The position numbers and the translations under genes are program-made. Shown here piece after piece: positions 12,215 through 25,770 of a DNA stretch of 64,000 bases. The notes beneath the pieces are model-generated. The model made no database searches and was not told where the DNA came from. It worked only from the letters and a program-made list of their open reading frames with translations. Within the stretch, counting starts at the first letter, position 1; every line of letters begins with the position of its first letter. The stretch covers positions 5,941,001 through 6,005,000 of the forward strand of contig CM062201.1 in assembly GCA_031216445.1 (NCBI GenBank). The letters run 5' to 3'. The stretch is from Lateolabrax maculatus (lineage: Eukaryota; Chordata; Actinopteri; Acropomatiformes; Lateolabracidae).

Positions 12215-12262
12215 AATCTCCATATGTCTGCTTCACATTGGGCTTCCAAACCCCTGGGGAGG

Positions 12263-12264
<2 letters not shown>

Positions 12265-12298
<34 letters not shown>
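12265..12298. repeat. (GT)n microsatellite
   Basis: About 16 GT units. Confidence 0.96.
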
Positions 12299-12301
<3 letters not shown>

Positions 12302-13885
12302 TGTGCGTGTTGTCCATGAGCCAACCAGTAGGTATCCATGCAGCCTGCATGCATCCTATCTGTGTGTGTTTTTGAGTGTGTGCGTGCCAGCGTGTGTTTT
12401 CCTGTGAACATCCCAGCGTGCATCCATGCATACTTTGGCTCCCTGGTGTATTTGAGTATGCAAGTTCAATGTTTCAGTGTTTGGCGAGGGGCTAAATAAT
12501 GCACAAAGAGACAGTAAGATTGAACGGATGAGTGTACATCTACTGCTGGCTAATTTTCTCTGTGATTTATTACACTCTACTGTCCCAGTCACAGCCAGCT
12601 GTGATACATATACACACACTTCCCAACTGAGAATACTGAATACAATGGTAGTAAGTGTACAGGTTCTCAATCATAGATGGATTGCCTGTGTGTTGATCCT
12701 CTGTATTAATAATTTCAGTCTCATTGTTCTTATTAACACACGTATAATTACTTAATAAGAACGTAGCTACTCATAGAAAGAAGGCTACCAAAACATTTAC
12801 ACTGGAGCTAAAAGACCATACCAGTGTGTTTTAAAGTTTTAGATTCATAAAGCTGCACTAATCAATATTTCAACATTAAATTGTGTCAAATGACTATGTG
12901 CAATTTGCAAGGGATCATTAGTAGTGACAAACCCGCCGATAATCACCCAACCGTGCAGCTCTCTCAGCTCTATGGAAGGTTTTATCTTCTTTCAGCTTAC
13001 TGTTTTGGTTTAGAGGCCCGCAACTCTGCTGTTCTGATTCACTCTCACTGCTTTCATCAGTGTCTTTTCCAGATGCAGGCTGCTGGCATACACTGCATTG
13101 CCATACAGGTGGAAAAAGAGAGTCTTAAATTAGGTACTCCCTAAATGTGCATGTGCTTTATACACCACACCTCCAGTCCGACTTTCTGTTAAAGATTTGT
13201 AGGCTGATGATGTCATCATGGTTATTTTTCAGTCTTTAGAAAGTTCCCTCTAGAGCCAGAAAAGACGTAAAACTGTTTTTATTGGCTGAGTAATACTCCT
13301 TGTAATAAGTTAACTGAACTTAATGTGTAAAACTGGTGTAGTGCCCCTTATCTGTATAGTGTGATTCCCAGACTTGAAGTAGAATTGAAACTTGATTTGT
13401 GTAATCCATCACAGTGTACGTCAAGTCAGCATTAATGTTTTATCAAAGTTGCATAAGAAATGCAATGCAGACTTTTCAAATTAGTCTGCACTCAAACTGC
13501 ATTACCATGCAACAGTAATGTAACACTGGCAGAATTCAAATTCGGTTTAATACACAACTCAAGCAGGTTTCAAAAGTGTGCTAATAAATGTTCATCCTGT
13601 ATGAGAAAATGCCTGCAACAGCAAGAAAAATATAGCCGAAAATCTACAAGACATCATCGAATGTCAGAAAGGGGTTTTCTTGCTCAAAGGCTTCTTCAAC
13701 AACAGTAGTTGTTAAGTGGAAAAGTGGGTGCCTTGTTTGTTCTTTCCAAACAGATTTCCCCAACAGGTCCCAGAAAGTGACACAACATTGCATCACTAAC
13801 TTGCCTGAATACTGTACGGTACAAGTGAACAGGTACATCTGAATACCAGCACTGCACGGCTGAACAACTGTAACCAGTCCCTATT

Positions 13886-14240
13886 GTCCGTACTGTCCTT
13901 CCACCCTCTGCTGTTCCACTTAATCTCCGCACTTTCGCACAGATCATTTTCTTTTCTTTCAGCATCACTTTTTCAGACATGCACGTCTTTTATATTCCTC
14001 ATACATTGTCACTCCATCTGTTCCTCCCTTCATTTGTTTCTTTCCCCTAGTCTGCTTGCTGAGCTTACTCTCTTTACTCCCCTCTGTCTCTCTTTATTCT
14101 TCTCATTCTCTCTTCCCTCTTTTCTGCTTCCTCCATCACACTCACTGTTGCACCGTCATTGTCTGTTCCTAATTCCCTCACCTCCTCTTTGGCTCTCTCT
14201 TTCTTTGTCTTTTTTGCTTCTTTCTTTTTCCATTTTAGAG
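13886..14240 (+). repeat. pyrimidine-rich tract
   Basis: About 355 bp dominated by C and T on the plus strand, ending in CTTTTTCCATTTTAG just before a TG repeat. The transcript strand is purine-rich here. Confidence 0.8.
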
Positions 14241-14258
14241 GTTTGGCAGGCTTGTGTG

Positions 14259-14261
<3 letters not shown>

Positions 14262-14295
<34 letters not shown>
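14262..14295. repeat. (TG)n microsatellite
   Basis: About 17 TG units. Confidence 0.96.
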
Positions 14296-14296
<1 letters not shown>

Positions 14297-14469
14297 TGCG
14301 TTTGTGTCCGTCAGTCTACCACACTACTGCAATTCATCATCATTTTATCTACAGCTCCCTTAATTGGATCCTATCACAGTCCCACCTGACGGGGAGCGAG
14401 GCGGGGGTGGAGAGAAGGAGGCTTACTCGCTCACAACACCACATGGATCTGTTCATGTGGGCGCCCACG

Positions 14470-14532
<63 letters not shown>
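14470..14532. repeat. (CG)n(CA)n compound microsatellite
   Basis: A short ACGCGCGCGC run passes into about 26 CA units. Alternating purine-pyrimidine sequence of this kind can form Z-DNA. Confidence 0.95.
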
Positions 14533-14534
<2 letters not shown>

Positions 14535-14884
14535 CCACACACAACACGTTACAGCCCCCTATGTCTAGCTTCATAAACAGCTGCAAAGTTGTGTTGAGGC
14601 TGGTGTATTGACTAATTTCCCTGCCTCCTGCAGAAAGATCATTGGGAGTTTACAAAAAATTAAAGTGCACCGAGGAATGAAGAAATTAATGTATGTGCGC
14701 GTGTGTGTGGGGGTGTGTGCGTGCATCCATTCAGTTTGCCAGTGAATCGGAGATTTGCTGAGGAAGGTTCTCTGTCCTCCAGCATCAGCAACTCTCAGCA
14801 GTAGTACTGGTGTAGTAATGAATGTGAGTGTATCAAACACTGGGGGTGCAAACTGCATGCTGCTATTTCCTGGAGTAAGTGATG

Positions 14885-15080
14885 AGGTGCGTTCCAACAC
14901 AATACCCACACTACAATGCTATTAAGTATGCCAGGAAAAGATTTGGTATGTCCCAATACATATGTCAAATGCAGTTTGCCAAAAATACCAGGATGTCCTA
15001 CTGCATCTGGTTGCTTTTTGCTGTATCCAAGCCAGCATGCTTCTCTGGCTATTTCTGACCCACAATCCCCTGCGCAGAGG
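14885..15080 (+). mobile_element. probable interspersed repeat
   Basis: Contains TGTCCCAATACATATGTCAA, then CAAGCCAGCATGCTTCTC and TGACCCACAATCCCCTGCGC, word combinations I recognise from dispersed repeats in percomorph introns. Boundaries and class are uncertain. Confidence 0.45.
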
Positions 15081-16398
15081 AAGATGCGTCGTCTTATAAT
15101 GTTAATGATCATTGAAGTCAGGACTTATTTCTTAGAAAAGGTCTCACCACGCCAAAGCTGTATAGAGTAATTCAATAATAAAAGCCAAAATTCTTTTATT
15201 AAAGAATTGTCACCTGACTTTGACCAATTTATTCAAATATTCAACTCGATGTACAGCAATTACTGTATTTGCAGCTCACTCTCTATTCAATATGCTTTCA
15301 AGTAGTCAGGTCACTGAGGACAGATCTGACAAAAAAAACCCAGTAATAACCAGAAAAGTCACATCTAAAAGAACACTCACTTGCACGAAGCAATTACAGG
15401 GACATAAGCGACTAAATATGCACAGATTACCTTTCCAAAACACAAAAGAACCGTAGGAGCCATCATTACGATCGGAAAATCTACTTCAATAATGTGCCCT
15501 AGAACTATTTTTCGTGTCAGCCCCCAACATCAGGGGCCGAGCGACTTCTAGGATCACAACGCCGGAGCTCATTGTTTCCCTTTGTAGAGAGAGAGAGTGG
15601 GCGACTGGGTGGAGCTCAGAAAAAAAAACAGCAAGCGGCCGCAAATCAGCGACGTGTTCCGAGCCCAGCGGTAACACGGCTAAATGACCCGGAGCCCCTG
15701 ACAAGTGTGTGACAGGCTGAAGAAAAGGTGGGCGGTTGGGCTGCCTGAGCCACACACCAGCTCCCGCTGCCTTTTGACAGCGAGGACTCACCGTTGGACC
15801 CATCACCGTGAGCGAGGGCTTCGGTGTGCGGCTCGCATGTTAATCGTATGTCTTGTTAAGTAAGTCATAATTGCTGTCGTTAAAATGTCTCCCCTCTGTC
15901 TCATGCCCTGATTGGAGCTGAGGAAATTAACAGTGCTGAATTGGTCGCTCCCTATTAGCGGCGACAGTTTGACTGAGGGCTCAGAGGCAGGAATGAGGGG
16001 AGGGAATGAAGAGAGAGTGGCTTAGCGACAGTCGGTCCCTGTGGCTATTCGCCTCGGTTTCAAGCATTTGCCACACCAGTCTATTACTGCTGGTCTCTCT
16101 GCCTCGCGCCACAGCTAACCAGCTGTAAAGCCTCCTAATGGTTAAACCAGTACAGCGGTCCTGAATGGAGCTCCTGCTGACAGATTAAACAGCTGGGGTT
16201 GGTCCGAGCAGCGAGATAGTTGATTACGATTGGCTGAGATGGTCATCAGTCAATAACAAGCCCGAAAGCCAACACATAAACTCACATTTATCGGGCTCTG
16301 CAGGAGATTCCAGGCCTGTAAACTGCTGTAATTTCACTGCAAATCTATGTGATGTTTTGTGTGGACATGAGTGTGTTTTATTTTTATTTTTGCCTTAC

Positions 16399-16599
16399 CG
16401 TGGTCTTCTGACACTGTATGCTGGTGCTGTTGAACCTCAGAGCTGGGACGCTGTGCGTGTTGCCCTGGATGTGGAAGATGCACTCGTAGTTTCTCTGCCC
16501 AGACTGCGGCTGGGGCAGGTTCTGGGCCAGCAGGGTGATCGGCCTCATGACGCCGGCGGGGATGTAGATCTGGGTGGAGGGCAGGATCTGAGGACACTC
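16399..16599 (-). CDS. plxna1: plexin-A exon W7: end of PSI2 and IPT2
   Basis: This 201-nt exon (67 codons, phase 0 at both ends) encodes ECPQILPSTQIYIPAGV, the family signature NLPQPQSGQRNYECIFHIQG, and VPALRFNSTSIQCQ. NLPQPQSGQR.YEC is diagnostic for class A plexins, and CPQILPSTQIY with CIFHI favours A1. NST is an N-glycosylation sequon. The acceptor is TTTTTCTCATCTCCAG and the donor is GTAAGGCA. Large introns of 15.5 kb (upstream) and 9.4 kb (downstream) flank it. The symmetric phase means skipping would keep the frame but remove most of IPT2. Confidence 0.95.
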
Positions 16600-19500
16600 C
16601 TGGAGATGAGAAAAATAAGAATAAGGAAATTGAGATGTGGCCAGAGAAGGAAGCAGAGAGTCTCAGTGCGACGCAGATGTGGGTGGACAGAATGTTCTGG
16701 ATGTGCTGCTGGAGGGACAGGATAAAGGAAACTGACATCTCCACTGATCCAATACACTCCAAAATACAAGAAAAAGGCTTTTTATTTTCATTGACAAGTA
16801 ATAATTGTGCATTAGAAATGGCATCATGGCATTACAGAACACCCTTATGTCCATAATTACCAATGAATCCTTTTTCTTTTCACTCCCAAGAGCATCCAAC
16901 CACATAACCACATCATTCCAGATGCATTCCAGTGTCCTTTGTTCTCATGGTGGAATAAGTCTGACGAATCAGACAGCCTACTCTAAGACCTCCACTTACA
17001 AACACTCATGAGGATCAACTCTTGTCCTATTTATGAACCACTGAATATCGAATGTGGCAGTGGCTTGTCAAAATGAGTACATGCCATTTTGGAATCAAAC
17101 CCTTCCCAGTATTAATGAGGCTGTTATGGAAATTACGTATGCTTTTGCCTCAATTAATGCTCCAAAGGATATTATAATTCTTTCTGCGTGGACACAAATG
17201 AGAGCCTGAGGCAGCGTCCCTTAGGAACACGGACCGTGTTAATTCTACCGTGCTGCACTGTAAAACAGCTACAGTCTAGGGAGGGAGATGACTGAGGGGT
17301 CAGTGCTTCCATTCAGCAGCTTCTAGCTGCTCTTCAATCAATACAGAATTTGGCCAGAACAGTATCTTTGCACTATATTAATTGGCTAGGCATTTTTTCA
17401 GCAAGTAAATCAAATGACAATATTCAGCTGTCGAATGGAATCCATGCTACATGCAGTAATGTGGCAAATTTGTAGTTCAAACTGCTTTTAGTTTTTAACT
17501 TAACTTAATTATTAATTTAATTTCGACGTGCTCGTGTGTGGCATTTATACTACGGTATTTACCGCCATTGCAGATTTTCTATCAGTACGTTGAATTTACA
17601 TCATATACTAAAAAGTATCAAAACTCCTCTAAAAGGCATTATTATATATAGATATTTAAATAAAACATCTTATTTTTTCCTAAAACAAGCGAATAAAAAA
17701 GCAGCATAAACTTTAGAATTTTGCTCATTAATAGTACAAAAAGTTTCAAGAGACCTGAGTGTCCATTTATTGATAATACAGGGGTAATTTGCCTTCTCAT
17801 TCATTGTTTAATGATGCTTAAGTTATTGTTACAGAAAATTCTAATTTATATTAAGTCTGACTAAAAGGCTGTTACTTGTTAATACATTTTCTGCAGTGTA
17901 AGTGGATAAAAAGAGCCTGTGCAATATCATAAAGGCTATAATTACCACTGAACAAGTTATATCCACCAACGTGTGTTTGGTATTCATCTGGAGATGCAGT
18001 AAACAATCATAAAGGCCATACAAATACCAAACTAGAATTTATAAATTAAGTTGTACTCCACTTTAAGCGCCATTAAGCAAACTATAATTTTCCTATTAGG
18101 ATGGCAAACGTTTGTATCTGCAATGATAAATCAGTGGGAACTGCATTCTATTTAATCAGGACTGAATACCTAAAGTCAAACAACACCAGCAGCCTCATAC
18201 TCTGTAGAGTAATCTCAATATGAGTTTGCTGTGTGCAGAGGTGCTAATGGTGCATCGGTAATGACTTGCAGATTGGCCTGGGAGTGGCAGAGAGGATGCG
18301 CGCGGGGGGGGGGGGGGTTTGGACATAATGGCACCAAGAGACACCTCTGCTCCCTTTGCAACAGTATAGCACACTCCCCCAGCCTGATAGCACTGACGCC
18401 ATATGGGAAGGGTGGGAAAGTCAACGATGTGCGTATTTGGAGATTATATGACACATGGTGCCTTTTAAATTGTATTTTTCATCTATAATTCAATGCATCC
18501 CCAAATGAGGTAACGCGATGATTCAGGGATACAATGTCAATGTTGTTTTTCAATTTGTTCTGCTGCCCGCAAGTGGCTGAATGCAATGCAGCTTTGAAAC
18601 GATCCATACATTAAATACAACAGCGTAATTACAACAGATAGGTTACTAACTCATTAATAACTTTACTGATGTTTTTGCCAACTGCCTTTGTTAGAAACTG
18701 CAAGTTTATTTTGCCTCTTCTCCACAACAAGTGGTGGTTCAGTGATCGTGTGGCAGTACCTCCAGCTTTGTAAGGACAGGTCCGGATAAGGACTCCCTCC
18801 TCTTTGTCTCCAGACACCTTCACCTTGATTGAGGGTTTGTCAGTGTGCCTTTTGAATAACCGTCAATGTAAGTAGCAGTTTCTTTCTGTTGATTGGGGTT
18901 GCGGTGTGTTTAAGAGTTGACATGATGGTTACGGATAATCTTTGATCTAATTTGTTACATAATATTATGACGAAAAGAATGTGTGGCTAATCATTATTTG
19001 ACATTTTTGGTATACTTCAATGTGCAAATATTTAACATGATTTAAAGGCTGGATTCATAATTTGTTTGGGCAGGATATTGTAATTTCGTCTTTTCTTTGT
19101 TTACAACCGTGGCAATCATCATGGCAATCAACATACACATCGTTCTCTGGGTAAAAACACTGATTGCAACCCTTGTTTTTTCCTGGTGGTTTGTGGCTCC
19201 AGTCTTGGTCCTTGGTCCACTTTCTGAACACAGCTGGATAATGTCAAAGCTCCCAACGTGTAATTGTCAGTAGGAGGCTGGGATGAACAGGTTTTTTCCC
19301 CAGTCGGTGGCTCATATTTACGGAGAATCTATCATGACGCGAACGTGGCGATGTAGTAGTGAGAGAGAATCAAGAGGAGGAGGAAAGGAATGAGGAGAGA
19401 GAGACAGAGAAGAGATCAAATCGATGCCAGTGAGCCCAGTGAAGCAGATTGTCAATTAGTGAGGCTGACAGTCAAAGTTTAAAGTATTCACAGATGGCGA

Positions 19501-19722
19501 CAGGCCGCTAATGAACTGCTTCTAGTCTCTAATAAAATGGAAAACAGGAGTAAAGAAGCCCAGAAAGGAAAAGGGAAAAAGTTTGTGTGTGTGTGTTTGT
19601 ATGTGTGTGACTAGATGGAAGAGTCTGAAGTAGGAGTCATTGTTAATGTTGGAGGGACGGGGCTCAAGCATCTGCTCCAATTGTGGCACAGAAATTCTGT
19701 CTGGCTGCGCCACACAATCACA

Positions 19723-19754
19723 CACACACACCCACACACACCCACACACACACA
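19723..19754. repeat. interrupted (CA)n microsatellite
   Basis: CA units interrupted by CC, two related CACACCCACACA blocks. Confidence 0.9.
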
Positions 19755-20024
19755 AAAACACTGGGACCACTTCACATCTGTGGTCCCTATTGCTTCAACA
19801 ACACACACGCACAAACTCTCCTAAGCTTGGTTCCTTATTACTGATGCTTTCAAGTCAGGATGAAAAGCATGACGTCACATTCCTCTGAGGAACATGATAA
19901 TACGCATAACACGCGTACTCATGAACACACATACAAAGGCATTCCCCACGTAGAACCCACATATACAGTACAAAGGCTCACAACTGCACATACACATGAA
20001 GGGGAAAAGAGAGGGTAGCGTGCG

Positions 20025-20056
20025 CGCACACACACACACATACACACACACACATA
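20025..20056. repeat. interrupted (CA)n microsatellite
   Basis: CGCGCA passing into CA units interrupted by TA. Confidence 0.9.
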
Positions 20057-23000
20057 CAAAGGAGGGAGGGAGCGAACAAAAGATTCTGGAGCAGAGGATT
20101 GTGGGAGATGTTTCATTAGGAGTGGTGACAGGTGTCAGAGCTGAGTCTGCATCAGATAGCGGAGCAGTTCTGCACAATGAGACACAACAATCTCTTTACC
20201 TGGGGGATTCCTCCGATCCCTCGCTCTCACTCCTCTCTTCTCTCTCTGCCCCCAACTCACTCGCTTGATCTTGTCGACGTTCTCCGCATCTTTCTTCCCG
20301 TCTTCCCTCTCACCGCCGCCTCGTTTTTCAACCTTTATTTTAACTAGGGGTATGAGCTAACCGAAGGGCATCCTCTTTTACTGAAGCGACTTCTCATCCT
20401 CACGGCTCCGTACCCTGGTGATTCCCAGTTACGGCCACTGGAAACTTCCCAGTGCGACTGCCAGCAACAAGCCATCTTCAGAAACGTCTTGTTGAGATAC
20501 AAATTTACTGCAGTGCAAGTCAGGGATGAACGGTGAAGCAGAGGACGAGCAGGGATAAACCCCCGGATAAGAAAGGGTGGGGGGGTTAAGTGAGAAGGAA
20601 GGAGGGGAGGAGATGAAGAGGCGAGGTGAGATCTTGGGAGCCATACAATCGCTTATTAAAGTGGGGGATGAGAGTCGAGGAGGTCAAGTTCCCAACAGAG
20701 CTAGGCAGGGGTGGAGCGCTGCAACATGGGAGTCATACACACAGCTTATATACTATATCTGAACTATTTCCCAGACGGGCAACACAAACACACACGCAAA
20801 TGATGTTACATCTAAAGAGATATTCTCAAAATGCACATAATACACACGCAAACTAAACACATCAGAGTCATCCTCACACACAAACTAGTGCAGACACACT
20901 GATCAAAAGCTAAATCTTGCCCTCTGGCTCTCTGCAGTACGCTAGTGCAGTCTTAGGCCTGTGGAATGTTTTACAGTAGCCTTGGGGCCAAATACACAGA
21001 CACTGTGATCAAAGGTGGGAAGGTAAGACTTGAGGAAAAAAAAAAATTAGTCTTCCATACTGCAGATAAAGTAAAGTTAAGTAAAATCTCTATTAGGTAT
21101 CTGTCAGCTGCTCCTCACATTTGTAGGCCTGTTCACGCAGAACCCCATGGCTACTTTTTTGGGAAGTGATCTTGATTTATTTCCAATGTGTTTATATTGT
21201 GGCTATTTTCAACTGGAAAATGTGTACCGTGTGCGTAGTCACACATCACACTTGAGGAATGACGATCCTAGAAATGCTGAGAGCTCAAGCGTGGGGGTTG
21301 TTGGGACGTTTCTGTCGCTTTTCACAGCAGACATTTTCACGTGTCATAGTAGGAAAAGCCTAGTTGTGATTAAAAATAATTACGATCACGATGTATCAGC
21401 TCCAGGATCTGGGTATTGTGCATGCTGGCTCACGTGCACGGCTTATTGGAATACTTAAATGGCAGGTCTTCGCTGCCGTCAGCACTACTATAGACCTGAA
21501 TGATACAGTCTGAACCAGCGACGGACAGAACCGAAGACAGTCAGAGGAAGTCTTGAGCATCACAGCGTTCCTCCCTCCAATCCCCTGGCTTCTACCTGCC
21601 CTGCTTGTTTATTGAACTGGGATGATGCCCGCAGCCATGTACTCCCGCTGCCGGTGGGAGCGCCCTACTGCATTTTCATATTCACTTTTCCTCTCCTGCG
21701 CAGCCTGTTTTTCCCTACATGCTTCACTCCACGTTGGCTGCTTGAACACGATGTTTTAGGGGTAGAGGACTTTGAGAAGGCCATAAAAACATGGCAGTGA
21801 AAGAATGACAAACACAAATTACACTTGCATGTTGAAGCAGGGGTATATTTATGAAGTTTAATTATCCTGATGCTTTGGCGTATCCAGCCCTGACACACCT
21901 AAAGTCATCATATTATCCATTTACCTTCTTTCCCTCACTTGTAATTATTTTCTATCAGGATGGAGACATCGCATTTTACGGTGATGTCAGAGATGAGGCA
22001 AGAGCCCTGATTGGCTGCCGGCCGTCGCCCATGAGGCCACCCCACTGAGGCGCTGACAACCCCCGAGTATGATGGATGAGGGAGTCTGTGTGTGTTTGTC
22101 TGTGTGTGCGAGTGTCAGGCGGGGGGGTCACCACAGTGTAGAGCGTCCCCACGGATTAGCGTTACAGTCCAATGAACCGTTTCAGAAAAAGACGGGGGCG
22201 GGACCCCATCGACCAGCGCTGTTTTACACACACAGACACACACGCAGAAAGAAAGAAAGAAAAAAAAAACTGATATGATGACCGCATCTCCCAGGAGGGA
22301 AAGAGGAGGAGTCATCTGTTGGGCAATGTCTCAGTTTCAGACGCTAATATAGTTATACCCTTAGACAATTAATCTAGCAGAAAGTAACACACATGCTCAC
22401 ATGCACACTCCAGAGAATACCACAATAATGTGCAATGGGTCATGCAAGTAATCCCCATAGATTCCTCCATTCAATCAACACACAGACAGGTCATAAGGCT
22501 GTGTCTATACAGATCTCCTGAAACATTTTCTCCCACTCCGACGCATCTTTCCTCCTCGGTCTATTTCGCTCAAGCTTCTTATAACCCCGTATCAAAAGCT
22601 ACAAGACGGGTCAAAACGGAGAGCGCTTTATCAACCTATGCATCACCACGTGCAGCCATTTCTCCTATACTCAGAGAAGATACTATGCAATGAGATGCCC
22701 TTCCCCAGTGGCTGAATGCTGTAGATCTCTTTATGTAAAAACCAGAGGAGAGAGGTCAAACAAAGGCCAGACATGAACTGATAACTATCAGCGCAGCAGA
22801 GATACTGTGCTACGATACTCTTGTGGGCCTTGCTGCAGCAGAATAATAATGTTTGATGTGTGGATTGTGTTCGGCTCTTAGACTGGTTTATTATGTGTGT
22901 GCAGTGTTGTTCCTACTTTGTCAGCCATGTACTGTAGGGCCTCTTGGCCTTTTTCAGCCCTATGGCCAAGGCTAATTGAATAAAACTCTCTCTTGGCAGA

Positions 23001-25561
23001 TATTGATTAAATAGTTGGGTACTTAGAACAGCTGAGTTACGTTACGATATTGTGGCCACTCATTCTAACGTGTGTTCTTGTTCTGTTCTTCCAAACAAAC
23101 CACAAGCACAAAACGCATCCCTTCCTTTGCACAGAAGGATTCTTTTCTAGAAATTACATACCAGGGACAGAGTTTTTTTATGAACTGGATGATTCATTCA
23201 CTGTTTTGTTAGAACGTGTTTGTCTTAAACCTGCATGAAACACCAGAAAGGTGGTGTTAAGAAAAAAGAACAAAGTACAGTTGGTTGGACGGCCTTATTT
23301 TTCACCCTTCCTCTATGAAAAAAACACCTAACCCTGATCCTGCACCGTTACGGATCATGTAAGATAAATAAAGGAGGCTACTGTTTTCTTGAGTAGAATT
23401 GCTGTAATATGGCTTATGGCCATAGTGGCAGCACTGAGCACACCGCTGCTGAGCTGTCAACGCAGCACTGACATATCATCACCTGGAAGGTTGATGTGGC
23501 GGACAACTTAGCCAACGGTCGCTTATTTACACATTCAGCAGTTACAGAGCAACACTGAAACAGAAACACATTTGGAATAGTGCTTCTGTATAAAAGTCCA
23601 ACATTCCCACTCCTGAGCTGGGCCCTTCAGCTACTAAGTGTTCCAATATGTTCACCGGATAGTTACCGGACTGTGTCTGTCGGCAGGTATTGTAGAGTTG
23701 GCTTGACAAAACCCAACCACCTGCTACCTGAAAAAGGGAAAATGCTAAATAAAATAAAATAAAAGTATACTATTGGAGCACTGTCTGCATTTGTCCAACA
23801 GTTTAACTTTGTAGTAAGGATTCAAGCTACATAAAAGATACCGTGCCCTCTGGGAAAATACCCCCACGCCACTGACTCTACAGAGCTCTTCATCACGCAT
23901 CTGTCCATTAGAATAGCGTTGCCCTGTGTGGTATCTCTGATGACCAAGTGTGATTGTGTGTCTATCTGGATGCTATCAGGTCTGGATGGCAAAGAGGAGG
24001 ATGTAGCCGATAAGAATCAGCTAGTGGATCGATAGGAGCCTCTAAAAATACGCAATCTGTTCGTGAGTGTGTGTGTGTGTATTTCTGAGGCTGACACAGT
24101 AGATACATGACAGATAACGAGAAGCTATTCAGGATGGCCTTGCTAAACACAGCCCCGTGCTCTCTTTTTTTTTTTTTTAAGCCTGCAGCATCAAAATTTG
24201 ATGAATTTTGTTTCTTCTTATGAGAGGAAAATGACACACACTCTTTCTCACGTGGGAACCAACCAAAAACAGACTCGCAACCCATTTTAGACCCTGACCC
24301 AGTGAATAATAAGAGATTTCTGTGACCCACCTAAGAATCAGCCAACCTTTCAAGGTCAGTATGAAAGCCTGTGATAAATGTACTGGCTTCCCCGTCATGT
24401 GCCTTCATGTATTTGAGTTTGTTTCCTCCATTAGTCATGGGACAACGGGCTGAGTTTCTTGGTCCCAAAGGTGCTAGGTCAGAAAATTTTAAGCAATACA
24501 CGACACAGCAAACTTCTCAACAAAAGATATCGCAGTGTCTAGTATGCAAATTCAGTGGGGCCAAAAACTTTTGAAAGCGACCGCTTCTCTTTGCGGACTG
24601 GTTTCTATCTTTTATTTTAGGTTTGTGACTCATCCCCTTGCGCTTCATCTCTGTGAAGAAACTTTTCATCTGTTTTTGCTCAAATGACCCGAGTTCCTCA
24701 GTCGCAGTCTCAGGTGGAAGGAGGGCAGGCACCCCATCGCACCAGACTAGGAGCTCTTCTGTTCAATAAAAGACACTTTGAACTGTGTTATAAGCCTTTT
24801 GGAGTGTCCACCCACTCTTCGCATCCCTTTACTGTAGGGGATATGGAGCGAGACGGGTGATATGGTAAAGATGAAACGCAGAGAAGAGTTCACACTGTTA
24901 TGAACTGAAACTCTGACACTTAAATAAATGTATGAACATAAACAATGCATTGACTTTATTACAGCTTAATCAGAAGTTAAAAAAAAAAATCATCAATTAT
25001 ACCTACTTTTGAAAACCTGAGCAAACTCGACTGAACTACCCCCATCATTTTTAATCAAAGCAACTTCTGACCTTTTTGTTCACATCTCAAGGGGAACCTA
25101 CTGTCACAAACTCAAAGGACTTTATTCACAACAAAGACAACCTAAGAATACTGAGGAAAATGGAACTATAACAGTCTGTGTTGTATGGGGAATCCATGAA
25201 ATGGCTGCCGGGACCTTGTACATTTTGCATTTGAATAAAGATTCAAAGAACAAAACGGGCTTACATGTAGTGTAGAACAATGGCCATCCTACTTTACTCT
25301 ACCTGTATTATCTGAATCATGCACTCAACAATGACTCAACTTTGAAAAGTCAAGTACATTTGATCTATATGTCAAAAATCAAAACTGAAAGTGCTTTACA
25401 ATCAGTACAGCGTGCGACAACCGCCATCCTTAGACCTGTCAGGTTAAATGCTGCCTGAATGATGCAGTCTCAATGATTAGGCTTTAAACTGGATGAATGT
25501 GAGTGCCCTTGGGTGTAATCAACTCTTTAAGACCAGGAGTGTGTTCAAAGGTCTCTTGCTC

Positions 25562-25770
25562 GGTAACACTTTCTATGAAGACCACATCTATAGTGCGTTA
25601 TGAGGGCATTCATGGTGAATTATAGTGCATTTATAATGCTCTCTGATGCACTATATCAACAGTCACAAAACATTATAGATGTGACATTATAGAAGTGCTC
25701 TTGGCTAGTTATAAACTAAAGTTTGACTGATGGGGCTTATAATACATTGTAACTATCTATACTCACCTAT
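25562..25770 (+). mobile_element. probable non-autonomous DNA transposon fragment
   Basis: Starts GGTAACACTTTCTATGAAGA and continues with repeated words such as GCATTTATAATGC and ACATTATAGA. The GGTAACACTT start and internal ATTATA-rich pattern are typical of an abundant fish MITE group. I could not find the matching 3' terminus, so the copy appears truncated or its end has decayed. Confidence 0.5.

Larger units (their letters stand above)
7017..16398 (-). other. intron W7-W8 (9.4 kb)
   Basis: It contains CA/TG microsatellites at 7602-7645, 10898-10952, 11962-12007, 12265-12298, 14262-14295 and 14470-14532. It also has a long purine-rich block at 10310-10740, a pyrimidine-rich block at 13886-14240, an 11-bp perfect hairpin at 12.18-12.21 kb, a repeat at 11.66 kb and a recognised interspersed element at about 14.89-15.08 kb. 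No coding sequence is supported. Confidence 0.85.

Noticed and set aside
11889..12431. 180-codon minus-strand open frame rich in His-Thr and Val-Cys
   Set aside because: Reads through two CA/TG microsatellites that lack stops; not coding.
13884..14363. 159-codon plus-strand open frame
   Set aside because: Leu/Ser/Phe/Pro-rich translation of a polypyrimidine tract followed by a TG repeat.
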